Source: an uncultured Methylocystaceae bacterium (GTDB lineage: Bacteria; Pseudomonadota; Alphaproteobacteria; Rhizobiales; Beijerinckiaceae). From it: DNA of 5,769 nucleotides. Below the pieces are notes generated by a model. The model was given only the letters and a program-made list of their open reading frames with translations. It searched no databases and had not been told where the DNA came from. Below, piece by piece: positions 1 to 5,769 of this stretch (position 1 is the stretch's first letter; every line of letters starts with the position of its first letter). The DNA is taken from the NCBI GenBank assembly GCA_945956975.1, contig CAMFKC010000190.1:1-5769 (forward strand), given 5' to 3'. Both the position numbers and the translations under genes were made by a program.

Positions 1-1432
1 CGCCTGCGCCCACGCTCGCGCCGGACCTTGTCGCCGCGGCGGCGCGCCGGCGCAGGCGATATTCCGCAACCAGCGCCGAAATGATCCACAGATTGACGCC
101 CGCGACGATGGCAATGAGAAAGGCGGGAAGCGTCTTCGGGCTCGACGGCGACATGGGCGCCGAAGGCGGGCTGATCAGCATGGCGAGCGGCGCCGAGATC
201 GGGTCCCGCCGCACGGTCTCGCGTGCTGCCTGCGCCTTTTCGTACGAGGCGCGCAGGGCCGCCGCCGCACGCTCGAGATCGTTCAGTTCCACCCGTTTGT
301 CGCCGACCTTTGTGGTGGAAACCTCGAGCGTGTTGACCAGCTTCGCTGCAGCCCGTTCGGTTTCGCGCGCGCTTTTCAGCTCGCGTTCGGTCGCCAGCGC
401 GATGCGTTGCTGCTCGGCGCGGATCTGCGCGCGCGTGGATTCCATCTGCTTCTGGATCGTCAGGTAGCTCGGATGGCGCGGGCCCAGCACCGATTGGGCG
501 TAGGCTTCGTCCCGGGCGAGCGACGCATAGTCGGAGCGCAGCTTGTCGATGACGGTCGAGCGCAGGTCCTCGTTGACGGTTTGCGCGTCCACCCCGGCCG
601 CCAGCGCCGCCTTGATCTGCGTGTAGCGCGACTCGACGTCGGCGCGCTTGCCCTGCGCGACGACGAGCGCGCTGTTGGCGTCCTTCAGGCGCTGCTCGGG
701 CGAGCTGCGGCCATCGGACACCACGAGTTCGTTCTTCTCGCGATAGTCCTGTGCCTTGCGTTCGGCGGCGTCGACGCGGGCGCGCAGGTCCTTCAGCTTG
801 CGGTCGATGCCCTCGCGCTCACGGTCCGAAATGTCGTCGGTGAACTGGTTCTTGGCCGCGAGATAGGCGTCGGCGAGCGATTGGGCGATGGCGATCGCCT
901 GCTGGCGCGTGCGCCCCTTCACCTCGATGTCGATAACGTAATTGCGTTCGCTGCGCTTCATCGAAACCGATTTTTCGAGCGCCTCCGCAGCCGCCTGGCG
1001 CCGCAGGTCCGAGGAACCGTTAGAGGGTCCGCGCAACGCCTCGAGAAGGGAGCCGATGAGACCCGGCCGCTGGTCGGCGAGATGCTGCTCGTCCACGACC
1101 TTGAGCAGCACCGGCAGCGAGGTGATCAGGCGCATCTGGCTTTCGACCAGCGCCGGGTCCGGGTTTTGCGGCATGGGCGGCGCATCGACGCCCGCCGGCA
1201 CACGTTCGCGCGGATCGATCAGCATCGACATGGTGGCGGTGTAGGTGGTCGGCGCCAGCAGCGCGTAGCCGAGCGCAAGCGCCAGCGTGAGGGCGAGGCA
1301 GGGAATGAGCAGGCGCAGGCGCGAAAGAACGGCCCGCGTCGTCTCGCCGATATCGAGCGAAGGCGCGCCTTCGGACACGGCCGCGGGCGGCGGCCGGTCG
1401 AACGCTCCATAACCTTCAGCCTGCGAGGCCAT
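1..1432 (-). CDS. Polysaccharide chain-length determinant (Wzz/GumC/ExoP type), 3' end beyond window
   Basis: Reading the minus strand from the ATG at 1432 gives 477 uninterrupted codons to the left edge. The product should be an inner-membrane polysaccharide co-polymerase that sets chain length and helps export in Wzy-dependent exopolysaccharide synthesis. Visible in order: a cytoplasmic N-terminus (about 1-38); a first membrane helix (about 41-60, LLIPCLALTLALALGYALLA); a Wzz-type start of the periplasmic domain (TYTATMSMLIDPR, about 63-75); a long charged, helical, coiled-coil-like region (about 200-410) containing the family signature LGPRHPSY (about 316-323); a proline-rich stretch SPPSAPMSPSSP (about 421-432); and a second membrane helix (about 435-455) followed by basic residues EYRLRRR. 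This is the standard order for the family. Only about 20 residues follow the second helix, so it cannot be seen whether the protein ends soon (GumC-like) or carries a C-terminal tyrosine kinase domain (ExoP-like). The start is uncertain: the ATG has no clear Shine-Dalgarno sequence, and an in-frame TTG at 1480 would add 16 mostly basic residues. The family call is firm. Confidence 0.93.
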   Translation of the reverse strand, partial: MASQAEGYGAFDRPPPAAVSEGAPSLDIGETTRAVLSRLRLLIPCLALTLALALGYALLAPTTYTATMSMLIDPRERVPAGVDAPPMPQNPDPALVESQMRLITSLPVLLKVVDEQHLADQRPGLIGSLLEALRGPSNGSSDLRRQAAAEALEKSVSMKRSERNYVIDIEVKGRTRQQAIAIAQSLADAYLAAKNQFTDDISDREREGIDRKLKDLRARVDAAERKAQDYREKNELVVSDGRSSPEQRLKDANSALVVAQGKRADVESRYTQIKAALAAGVDAQTVNEDLRSTVIDKLRSDYASLARDEAYAQSVLGPRHPSYLTIQKQMESTRAQIRAEQQRIALATERELKSARETERAAAKLVNTLEVSTTKVGDKRVELNDLERAAAALRASYEKAQAARETVRRDPISAPLAMLISPPSAPMSPSSPKTLPAFLIAIVAGVNLWIISALVAEYRLRRRAAAATRSGASVGAG

Positions 1433-1591
1433 ACGGATTTTACGCTTTCGCTTGTCGATCGCCGCACGGCGGCCGATCAAGCGGCCAACCCATTCGCTCG
1501 AAAGCTAAATGTTTATGGTTACGAATTGCTTAGGATCGCTCTGGTCCCTGCAAGCTGGACCTTCGCTAAATCAACAGCTTAGACGCGGCGT
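1433..1591. promoter_or_regulatory. Intergenic region, likely promoter/leader of the chain-length gene
   Basis: This 159-base gap separates the xylanase stop from the chain-length gene, both on the minus strand. The part at about 1501-1591 is clearly richer in A/T than the surrounding genes, as expected for a promoter. No convincing -35/-10 pair could be fixed by eye. Read on the minus strand, 1522-1515 is GTAACCAT, one base from the TTAACCAT half-site typical of the alphaproteobacterial regulator CtrA; one imperfect half-site is weak evidence. A short inverted repeat (GGTCC at 1543-1547, GGACC at 1557-1561) and a longer imperfect one at 1457-1478 also lie here. The size of the gap suggests the chain-length gene has its own promoter, although read-through from the xylanase gene is possible because no clear terminator was seen. 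Confidence 0.4.
1457..1478. repeat. Imperfect inverted repeat upstream of the chain-length gene
   Basis: The arms GATCGCCGC (1457-1465) and GCGGCCGATC (1469-1478) pair over nine bases with one bulged base and a three-base loop (ACG). The repeat ends about 25 bases before the ATG at 1432, so in that model it lies in the mRNA leader and could form a hairpin or an operator. If translation instead begins at the TTG at 1480, it is coding sequence. GC-rich DNA forms such repeats by chance, so the functional reading is weak. Confidence 0.35.
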
Positions 1592-1609
1592 TTACTTTTT
1601 TGCGCCGCG
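1584..1609. repeat. Inverted repeat spanning the xylanase stop codon
   Basis: CGCGGCG (1584-1590) and CGCCGCG (1603-1609) are perfect seven-base complements around a 12-base loop containing the TAA stop of the xylanase gene (1594-1592) and a run of six T (1596-1601). Read on the minus strand the A-run is inside the loop and no U-tract follows the stem, so it does not fit a classical Rho-independent terminator. It could act as a 3'-end stabilising stem or an atypical terminator. Confidence 0.4.
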
Positions 1610-2680
1610 CGTCCGCGCCTCGAACGCCTGGATCATGGCCGCCCGCAGCGGCTTGGGGCGAAATTCGTCGTCGAACGGCAGGGGCCGTGGCTTGCGGCCG
1701 AGCCCGATCAGGCGCTTCCGGGCGACCTCCCGGTACCAGCTGTATCTGTCCGACAATTGCCATGTGACGACCAGCTTGACCGCCGGCGACGCCAGTACGT
1801 TTGCCAGAAATTCGCCCGCCAAAGCGGCGACGGCCGCGTCGCGCTCGGCCGTCTCGCTCGGGAAGGCAGCGTCGTTGACGTCGAACTCGCTGATATAGAC
1901 CTCGAGCCCCTTCGCGCCGAAGCCGTCGACGTAGGTGCGGAAATCCGGGTAGTTGCGCGGGAATTCCGATTGCAGATGAGATTGCAGTCCGATTGCGTGC
2001 AAGGGCGCGCCGCTGTCGCGCAGGCGGTCGACGAGCCCGCGCAGCAGCGGCCGGATCGAGCGTCCCCAGTCGCCGTCGTTGTCGCACTGCGCCTCGTTCA
2101 GGGTCAGCTTCGCCTTCGGATCGACCGAGGCTGCGCGGCGAAAGGCGCGCTCGACATAGGCGGAGCCCATGGCCGCAAACCAGGGGCCGTCCCGCCAGCC
2201 GCCGGCCTTGCGATCCATCGGCCAGAAGGGCTCGTTGACGACATCCCACGAATGCAATTGGCCGGCGTATCGGCCGACGACGCGTTCGATGTGCTCGTCG
2301 AAGACGCGCTCGATCTCGCGCGACGAGAGCTTTTTCAGCCACGCGGGCGCGTTGTCGTTCCAGATCAGCGTATGGCCGCGGACGAGTTTCCCGTCGGCCC
2401 TGGCGGCTTCGACGATCGCGTCCGCCGGACGGAAGTTCCAGATATCGGGCGCGGGCCGCAGCCAGTCGAATTTCAGCGCGACATCGGAGACATACATCCG
2501 AGTCTCGCGCCGGTAGAGATCGAGATAGGCGGAATTGTCGAAGGCGGCCGAATCGATCGAAGCGCCGAAGATCAGACCGGCGCGCGCGGCCGCCGACGCC
2601 AATGTTTCGGGCCCGGCGGCGTGCGCGGGCGTGAGCGCGCTCGCCGCGGCGCCGGTCAGGAGAGCGCGGCGCGAAATCAT
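1592..2680 (-). CDS. Secreted GH10 endo-1,4-beta-xylanase-like glycoside hydrolase
   Basis: This 362-residue protein belongs to glycoside hydrolase family 10, retaining enzymes that cut internal beta-1,4 bonds of xylan-like chains. Family landmarks: GHTLIWN (102-108); the acid/base motif DVVNEP (146-151) with Glu150; GLQSHL (231-236); the nucleophile motif ISEFDV (263-268) with Glu265; and TWQLSDRYSW (306-315). Both catalytic glutamates and the Asn before the acid/base are present, so it should be active. The N-terminus has a twin-arginine signal, SRRALLTG (3-10), a short hydrophobic stretch and a probable cleavage site after AHA (19-21), implying Tat export. The rest is a single catalytic domain with no carbohydrate-binding module. 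One departure: families usually read GHTLVWH, and here the last His is Asn108. The ATG at 2680 is supported by the signal peptide and by AGGG at 2690-2687, six bases upstream. The start overlaps the upstream stop as ATGA, so translation is probably coupled. Its place among polysaccharide-assembly genes suggests it trims or releases the cell's own polymer rather than degrading plant xylan, which is inference. Confidence 0.93.
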   Translation of the reverse strand: MISRRALLTGAAASALTPAHAAGPETLASAAARAGLIFGASIDSAAFDNSAYLDLYRRETRMYVSDVALKFDWLRPAPDIWNFRPADAIVEAARADGKLVRGHTLIWNDNAPAWLKKLSSREIERVFDEHIERVVGRYAGQLHSWDVVNEPFWPMDRKAGGWRDGPWFAAMGSAYVERAFRRAASVDPKAKLTLNEAQCDNDGDWGRSIRPLLRGLVDRLRDSGAPLHAIGLQSHLQSEFPRNYPDFRTYVDGFGAKGLEVYISEFDVNDAAFPSETAERDAAVAALAGEFLANVLASPAVKLVVTWQLSDRYSWYREVARKRLIGLGRKPRPLPFDDEFRPKPLRAAMIQAFEARTRGAKK

Positions 2681-4137
2681 ATACCGCCCTTTTGTTGCGG
2701 CCCGACGGCGTCGATGAATTCGAAACCGCCGCCGAGGTTGAGCGTGTGAACGCCGTCGGGCGGCGCGCCGGGCGGGGGGCGGAGCCTCATCGCAACGGTC
2801 TGGCGGAAAGCCTCGGCGCTCACATGGTCGATGCGGCAGAGCGCAAGGCCTGCGCCATAGCCACCGACGCAATCCTGCGCCGGCCGCCACAGGGCGCCGC
2901 CGATCGACTGCACCAGGCCCGCAGGACGGGCGCACGAGGCGTCGACGAGAACCGGCGCGTCGCCGCAGCGCGTCCATGGCCCAAGCGGATCGGGCGCGGC
3001 GAAAAGCGACAGGCAGTCCCAGCTCGACCCGCCGTCCTCCGTCACCGTCGCAGTCATCCACCAGCGCCCATCGGCCTCGAACGGCGTCGCGTCCGAGATT
3101 GCGAGGCCCTCGATCAGCGTGCGGTCGAGCGTCCAGCGATCGGGAAAACGCTCGGCGCGATAGAGATCGAGCCGGTCGCCGGAGGAAGATTCCGGCATCA
3201 TCCAGATCTCGCCGGCGTGCCGGAACACGAGGGGATAGGAGAGATGGCAATCCGCCTCGAGCACGATGCGCGGCGTTTCGATCCGGCCGGCGCCATCGAC
3301 TGCCGCGACGGAGATCACCGCCTTGCCCGTCGCGTAAGGATATTCCTCGCAAAACAGGTAGAGACGGCCTTCGTGCTCGAAGGGAAAGGGGTCGGCGTAG
3401 TAACGCCGGCGATCGTCGGCGAGCCACGTCCAGGCGCCCTCGCCCCAGGACTGCCGCTCCAAGACGCCGGCGCCGTCGAGCGGCCGCCAGCCAACGCGCC
3501 AGTGGCCTTCGTGCGCCGTGAGGCGGGCGAGCCGCGCTTTCACACGTCCCGCAAGCGCGCCGACCGCGAAGCCGGCCGGTCCGCGACCGGCGACGAAGCG
3601 CGCGGGCGCGCGCAATTCGCCATTCCGGATCTGGCGCAGGGCGGTCGGCGCCAGAGTGAGAATGCGCGCGGCGATTGCTTCCCGCCCCGCGCGCAGCGAC
3701 CACGGACGTTCGTTGGCCGGCAAGCCATCGGCGAGAATTTCAAACCCGTCGTCCCGCACGCGCGCGATCGACAGGCGCGGCATGCGGCCATCGAGCAGCG
3801 CCGCATCGCGCGCCGCAGCGCCCGGCGCGCCGTCGTAGAGCGGCGCGAGCGCGCCCAAAGCCGGCGTATCCGCGCCGGTGAGATCGAGCGGGATCGCGTC
3901 ACGCGCCGCCAAAGCGACTTGAGGTGCTCCCTCCGTGATCTTCGCGCAAAGACCGCCGCCCCGCGCGCCGTAGAGCAGGCTTTCCAGATCCTCGCACAGG
4001 CGCAGACCAAGCGGCATCGCAGGGCCCGGCGCGCCGGCGATCTCGACGCGCGCGCCGGCGGCCTCCAGCTTCGTGCGCAACGCGAGATGCCAGCGCTGAA
4101 GTTCGCCTTGCGGCACGAGGAGTCGCACTGCGCTCAT
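2677..4137 (-). CDS. GINT1 N-terminal-type beta-propeller protein with formyltransferase-like N-terminus
   Basis: This 486-residue protein has no signal peptide or membrane helix and should be cytoplasmic. From about residue 205 to 480 it matches the domain known from the N-terminus of plant glucosamine inositolphosphorylceramide transferase 1, which is predicted to form a five-bladed propeller related to GH43/GH32-type folds. Spaced landmarks: YYADPFPF (246-253), LFCEEYPY (261-268), HLSYPLVF (298-305), MMPESS (313-318), SDATPFEADGRWW (348-360), RPAGLVQSIGGALWRP (404-419) and GVHTLNLGGGFEFID (462-476). Acidic residues at D249, E264/E265, E317 and D349 sit at equivalent spots in the repeats, as in propeller glycosidases. 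Residues 1-175 resemble the divergent formyltransferase-like region found before this domain in bacterial homologues (for example AIPLDLTG, 81-88), but I see no intact formyltransferase active site. Bacterial members are common in exopolysaccharide loci; their activity is not established, and names based on the plant enzyme are misleading because its GT64 domain is absent. The ATG at 4137 has only a weak ribosome site; no earlier in-frame ATG exists. The gene ends in a four-base overlap with the xylanase gene, so the two form an operon. Confidence 0.82.
   Translation of the reverse strand: MSAVRLLVPQGELQRWHLALRTKLEAAGARVEIAGAPGPAMPLGLRLCEDLESLLYGARGGGLCAKITEGAPQVALAARDAIPLDLTGADTPALGALAPLYDGAPGAAARDAALLDGRMPRLSIARVRDDGFEILADGLPANERPWSLRAGREAIAARILTLAPTALRQIRNGELRAPARFVAGRGPAGFAVGALAGRVKARLARLTAHEGHWRVGWRPLDGAGVLERQSWGEGAWTWLADDRRRYYADPFPFEHEGRLYLFCEEYPYATGKAVISVAAVDGAGRIETPRIVLEADCHLSYPLVFRHAGEIWMMPESSSGDRLDLYRAERFPDRWTLDRTLIEGLAISDATPFEADGRWWMTATVTEDGGSSWDCLSLFAAPDPLGPWTRCGDAPVLVDASCARPAGLVQSIGGALWRPAQDCVGGYGAGLALCRIDHVSAEAFRQTVAMRLRPPPGAPPDGVHTLNLGGGFEFIDAVGPQQKGGI
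2687..2690 (-). promoter_or_regulatory. Ribosome binding site of the xylanase gene
   Basis: Minus-strand AGGG (within AAAAGGG, 2693-2687) lies six bases before the ATG at 2680, good Shine-Dalgarno spacing. It sits inside the last codons of the propeller gene, so ribosomes ending there could re-initiate on the xylanase. It supports the ATG at 2680 as the true start. Confidence 0.6.
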
Positions 4138-4208
4138 GCCGCTCGTTTCCCATGGCTGGCCCGATCGCCTAAAACGCAGCGATCACGGACCCAAACGCGA
4201 TTCGAGCG
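4138..4208. promoter_or_regulatory. Divergent intergenic region between propeller gene and glycosyltransferase
   Basis: This 71-base gap lies between two divergently oriented start codons, the propeller gene (ATG 4137, minus) and the glycosyltransferase (ATG 4209, plus), so it must hold promoter elements for at least one of them unless transcription comes from further away. No convincing -35/-10 pair, operator or strong ribosome site was found by eye; GAGCG just before each start is at best a weak Shine-Dalgarno. The shared space would allow co-regulation of both transcripts. Confidence 0.45.
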
Positions 4209-5300
4209 ATGACGCCCCGCAGACTGCTGTTCTACACGCATGCGCTGGTCGGCGGCGGGGCCGAGCGCGTCTGGGCGCGGCTTGCGGCGGGCTTCGCGGC
4301 GCGTGGCGACAGCGTCGATTTCGTCGTGGACTTCGAGGCTCGGGAAAATCTCGCCGCCCTCGGGAAGGCCGCGCGGCTGATCGTGCTGCCCAAGGGCCAT
4401 GGCGCCGCGACCTTCGCGCTGGCGCGGCATCTCAAACGCACGCGGCCGCATGCGAGCCTCTCTGCGATTTCCGTCTCCAACCTGAAGCACGCCGCCGCCG
4501 CTGCGCTTGCCGGGCGGCGCGACCGCGCGATCCTGAGCTATCACGGCTTCTACGAAAGCGAACAGGAGCGGCTGAGCAATATCGGCTATCGCCTCACGCG
4601 GCCGCTGTCCGCGGCCACCGCAGCGACTGTCGCCGTCTCCGAAAGCCTGCGCGCCGATCTGGTCGACCGGTTCGATGTCGCGCCAGACCGCGCCATCATG
4701 CTGCACAATCCCGCCGCGCCAGATCCGTTTCCCGCGAGCGTCTCGGCCGAAGCCCTCGCGGCCCGCGCGCCGCTGGTCGTCGCGATCGGACGCCTCGCGC
4801 CCGACAAGGATTTCGCGAATTTGCTGCGCGCTTTTGCCCAGATGAACACGCCGGGCGCGCGGCTGCGCATTCTCGGCGAAGGGCCGCTGCGCGCGGAACT
4901 GACGGCGCTCGCCCACCAGCTGGGGCTCGCCGGACGCGTCGACCTGCCGGGCTATGTGCCCGATGTGAGCGCCGAACTGGCGCAGGCGCGATGTTTCGCG
5001 CTGTCGTCGCGCAAGGAATCCTTTGGTCTGGCCTGCGTCGAAGCGCTCGCCTGCGGCTTGCCCTGCGTCGTCACGGCCTGCGGCGGCCCGCAGGAAATCA
5101 TCGATGGGCCGGACCTCGGCGCTGTCGTTCCGGTCGCGGATGCGGATGCGCTCGCCCGCGCGCTGGACGCCGCGCTCGCCACGCCCGGCGACCCCACGCC
5201 GCGACAGGCGCGGGCGCGCGACTACACGCTCGAGGGCGCCCTGAACCGGTACGACGAACTGATCGCGCGCGTCATGGCGCATGCGCGCTCTCCAGCCTGA
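4209..5300 (+). CDS. GT4-family glycosyltransferase (GT-B fold)
   Basis: This 363-residue protein is a retaining GT-B glycosyltransferase of family 4, which transfers a sugar from a nucleotide-sugar to a growing lipid-linked or membrane-bound glycan on the cytoplasmic side. The N-terminal acceptor domain begins with LLFYTHALVGGGAERV (6-21), the typical glycine-rich opening. The C-terminal donor-binding domain starts near 187 with the usual motifs: VVAIGRLAPDKDF (190-202, conserved Arg195 and Lys200), LRILGEGPLR (219-228), VDLPGYVPD (244-252), and the EX7E motif ESFGLACVE with Glu270 and Glu278, followed by ACGLPCVVT (281-289). There is no signal peptide or clear membrane helix, so it is probably peripheral to the inner membrane. 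Length is normal for the family. The ATG at 4209 is the only in-frame start and gives a family-like N-terminus, although the ribosome site is weak. It is the only plus-strand gene here; its end runs 29 bases into the convergent oxidoreductase gene. Sugar donor, acceptor and linkage cannot be told from sequence. Confidence 0.93.
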   Translation: MTPRRLLFYTHALVGGGAERVWARLAAGFAARGDSVDFVVDFEARENLAALGKAARLIVLPKGHGAATFALARHLKRTRPHASLSAISVSNLKHAAAAALAGRRDRAILSYHGFYESEQERLSNIGYRLTRPLSAATAATVAVSESLRADLVDRFDVAPDRAIMLHNPAAPDPFPASVSAEALAARAPLVVAIGRLAPDKDFANLLRAFAQMNTPGARLRILGEGPLRAELTALAHQLGLAGRVDLPGYVPDVSAELAQARCFALSSRKESFGLACVEALACGLPCVVTACGGPQEIIDGPDLGAVVPVADADALARALDAALATPGDPTPRQARARDYTLEGALNRYDELIARVMAHARSPA

Positions 5301-5769
5301 CTTCGTGCGCCGGCGCGCTTTCCTCAGACAGATGCTCCGCGAGCCGGACTGCCAAGGCGATGATCGAGAGTGTGGGATTGGCCTGGCTCGACGTGCAGAA
5401 AACGGCTGAGCTCGCCACGAACAGGTTCGGCGCATCGAAGCAGCGCAGGTTGCGATCGACCACGCCTTCGCTGCGCGTCGCGCCCATTCGCGCAGTGCCA
5501 ATCTGATGCGTGCCATGCGACATGCGCGCGATCACGGCCTCGACGTTCTCTTCGCGGGGCTGGCGATAATGGACTTCAGCGATGTTGGAGCGCACGAGCC
5601 AGTCAGCCAGATGCTCATGCGCGCTCACGACCGCCTCGGCGTCCGAACGCGCGAAGCGCAGGTCGACGCGCAGGCGCGGGGCGCCGAGGCGATCGGTCGC
5701 GTCCGATAGCGTCACGCGGCTGTCGGCGCGCGGGCTCTGTTCGCAATGATACGAGAGACCGTAGCGCAT
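5272..5769 (-). CDS. GMC-family oxidoreductase, C-terminal part (5' end beyond window)
   Basis: The 165 visible residues are the C-terminal domain of a glucose-methanol-choline family flavoenzyme. The reading frame is open at the right edge; the first visible codon happens to be ATG but is internal, since the FAD-binding GxGxxG domain and most of the usual 500-odd residues are missing. Landmarks in window numbering: EQSPRADSRVTLS (10-22), the usual start of the C-terminal domain; MSHGTHQIGTARMG (83-96), where His88 should be the conserved catalytic histidine; EGVVDRNLRCFDAPNLFVAS (101-120); and SSQANPTLSIIALAVRLAEH (127-146), where Asn131 matches the second active-site position of the His/Asn pair. 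Known members oxidise sugars, alcohols or polyols using FAD. In this setting the substrate may be a sugar or alcohol connected with the exopolysaccharide, which is inference. The TGA stop (5274-5272) lies inside the end of the convergent glycosyltransferase gene. The last 15-20 residues extend past the domain as a poorly conserved tail. Confidence 0.93.
   Translation of the reverse strand: MRYGLSYHCEQSPRADSRVTLSDATDRLGAPRLRVDLRFARSDAEAVVSAHEHLADWLVRSNIAEVHYRQPREENVEAVIARMSHGTHQIGTARMGATRSEGVVDRNLRCFDAPNLFVASSAVFCTSSQANPTLSIIALAVRLAEHLSEESAPAHEVRLESAHAP

Noticed and set aside
1543..1561. Short inverted repeat GGTCC/GGACC as a terminator
   Set aside because: A five-base stem with no following U-tract on either strand; too weak to call a terminator.
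407..1582. 391-codon plus-strand open frame opposite the chain-length gene
   Set aside because: It is Arg/Ala/Val-rich with no family motifs and lies opposite a clear Wzz-type protein with two membrane helices and LGPRHP; typical antisense shadow in GC-rich DNA.
1757..2749. 330-codon plus-strand open frame opposite the xylanase
   Set aside because: No motifs; the opposite strand encodes an intact GH10 domain with both catalytic glutamates.
1592..3703. N-terminal extension of the xylanase frame up to 3703 (703 codons)
   Set aside because: The first 341 codons are an Arg/Ala-rich shadow of the propeller gene; the Tat signal peptide and ribosome site place the true start at 2680.
2692..4212. 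506-codon plus-strand open frame opposite the propeller gene
   Set aside because: Longer than the real gene, but very Arg/Ala-rich and without recognisable domains, while the minus strand has clear propeller motifs and an operon overlap.
4136..5506. 456-codon plus-strand open frame overlapping the glycosyltransferase in another frame
   Set aside because: Arginine-rich translation without motifs; the frame beginning at 4209 encodes the complete GT4 protein.
4134..5516. 460-codon minus-strand open frame opposite the glycosyltransferase
   Set aside because: Composition is arginine-rich and motif-free; the plus strand carries GGGAERV, GEGP and EX7E motifs of GT4.

Overview
The window is GC-rich, densely packed bacterial DNA with strong G/C bias at third codon positions. 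Gene content and codon style suggest an alphaproteobacterium, probably Hyphomicrobiales (Rhizobiales), but there is no rRNA or other taxonomic marker, so this is inference. It looks like part of an exopolysaccharide or capsule locus. No tRNA, rRNA, CRISPR array, insertion sequence or phage gene was seen.

Layout from left to right. (1) Positions 1-1432, minus strand: a chain-length determinant (Wzz/GumC/ExoP type) whose 3' end lies beyond the left edge. (2) Positions 1433-1591: a 159-base gap, AT-rich on its right side, which probably holds the promoter of the chain-length gene. (3) Positions 1592-2680, minus: a Tat-exported GH10 endo-xylanase-like glycosidase. (4) Positions 2677-4137, minus: a protein with a beta-propeller of the GINT1 N-terminal type behind a degenerate formyltransferase-like N-terminus. 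It overlaps the xylanase gene by four bases (ATGA). (5) Positions 4138-4208: a 71-base divergent intergenic region. (6) Positions 4209-5300, plus: a GT4-family glycosyltransferase. (7) Positions 5272-5769, minus: the C-terminal part of a GMC-family oxidoreductase entering from the right edge, which overlaps the glycosyltransferase tail to tail by 29 bases.

Inferred joint role: the GT4 enzyme would add a sugar to a lipid-linked repeat unit on the cytoplasmic side. The chain-length protein would control polymer length and export at the inner membrane. The exported GH10 enzyme would trim or release polymer in the periplasm or outside. The propeller protein is co-translated with the glycosidase and probably works on the same glycan; its biochemical role in bacteria is not established. 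The GMC oxidoreductase could oxidise a sugar or alcohol linked to the polymer. The most interesting part is the coupled propeller/GH10 pair, which suggests a dedicated polysaccharide-processing module within a biosynthetic locus.
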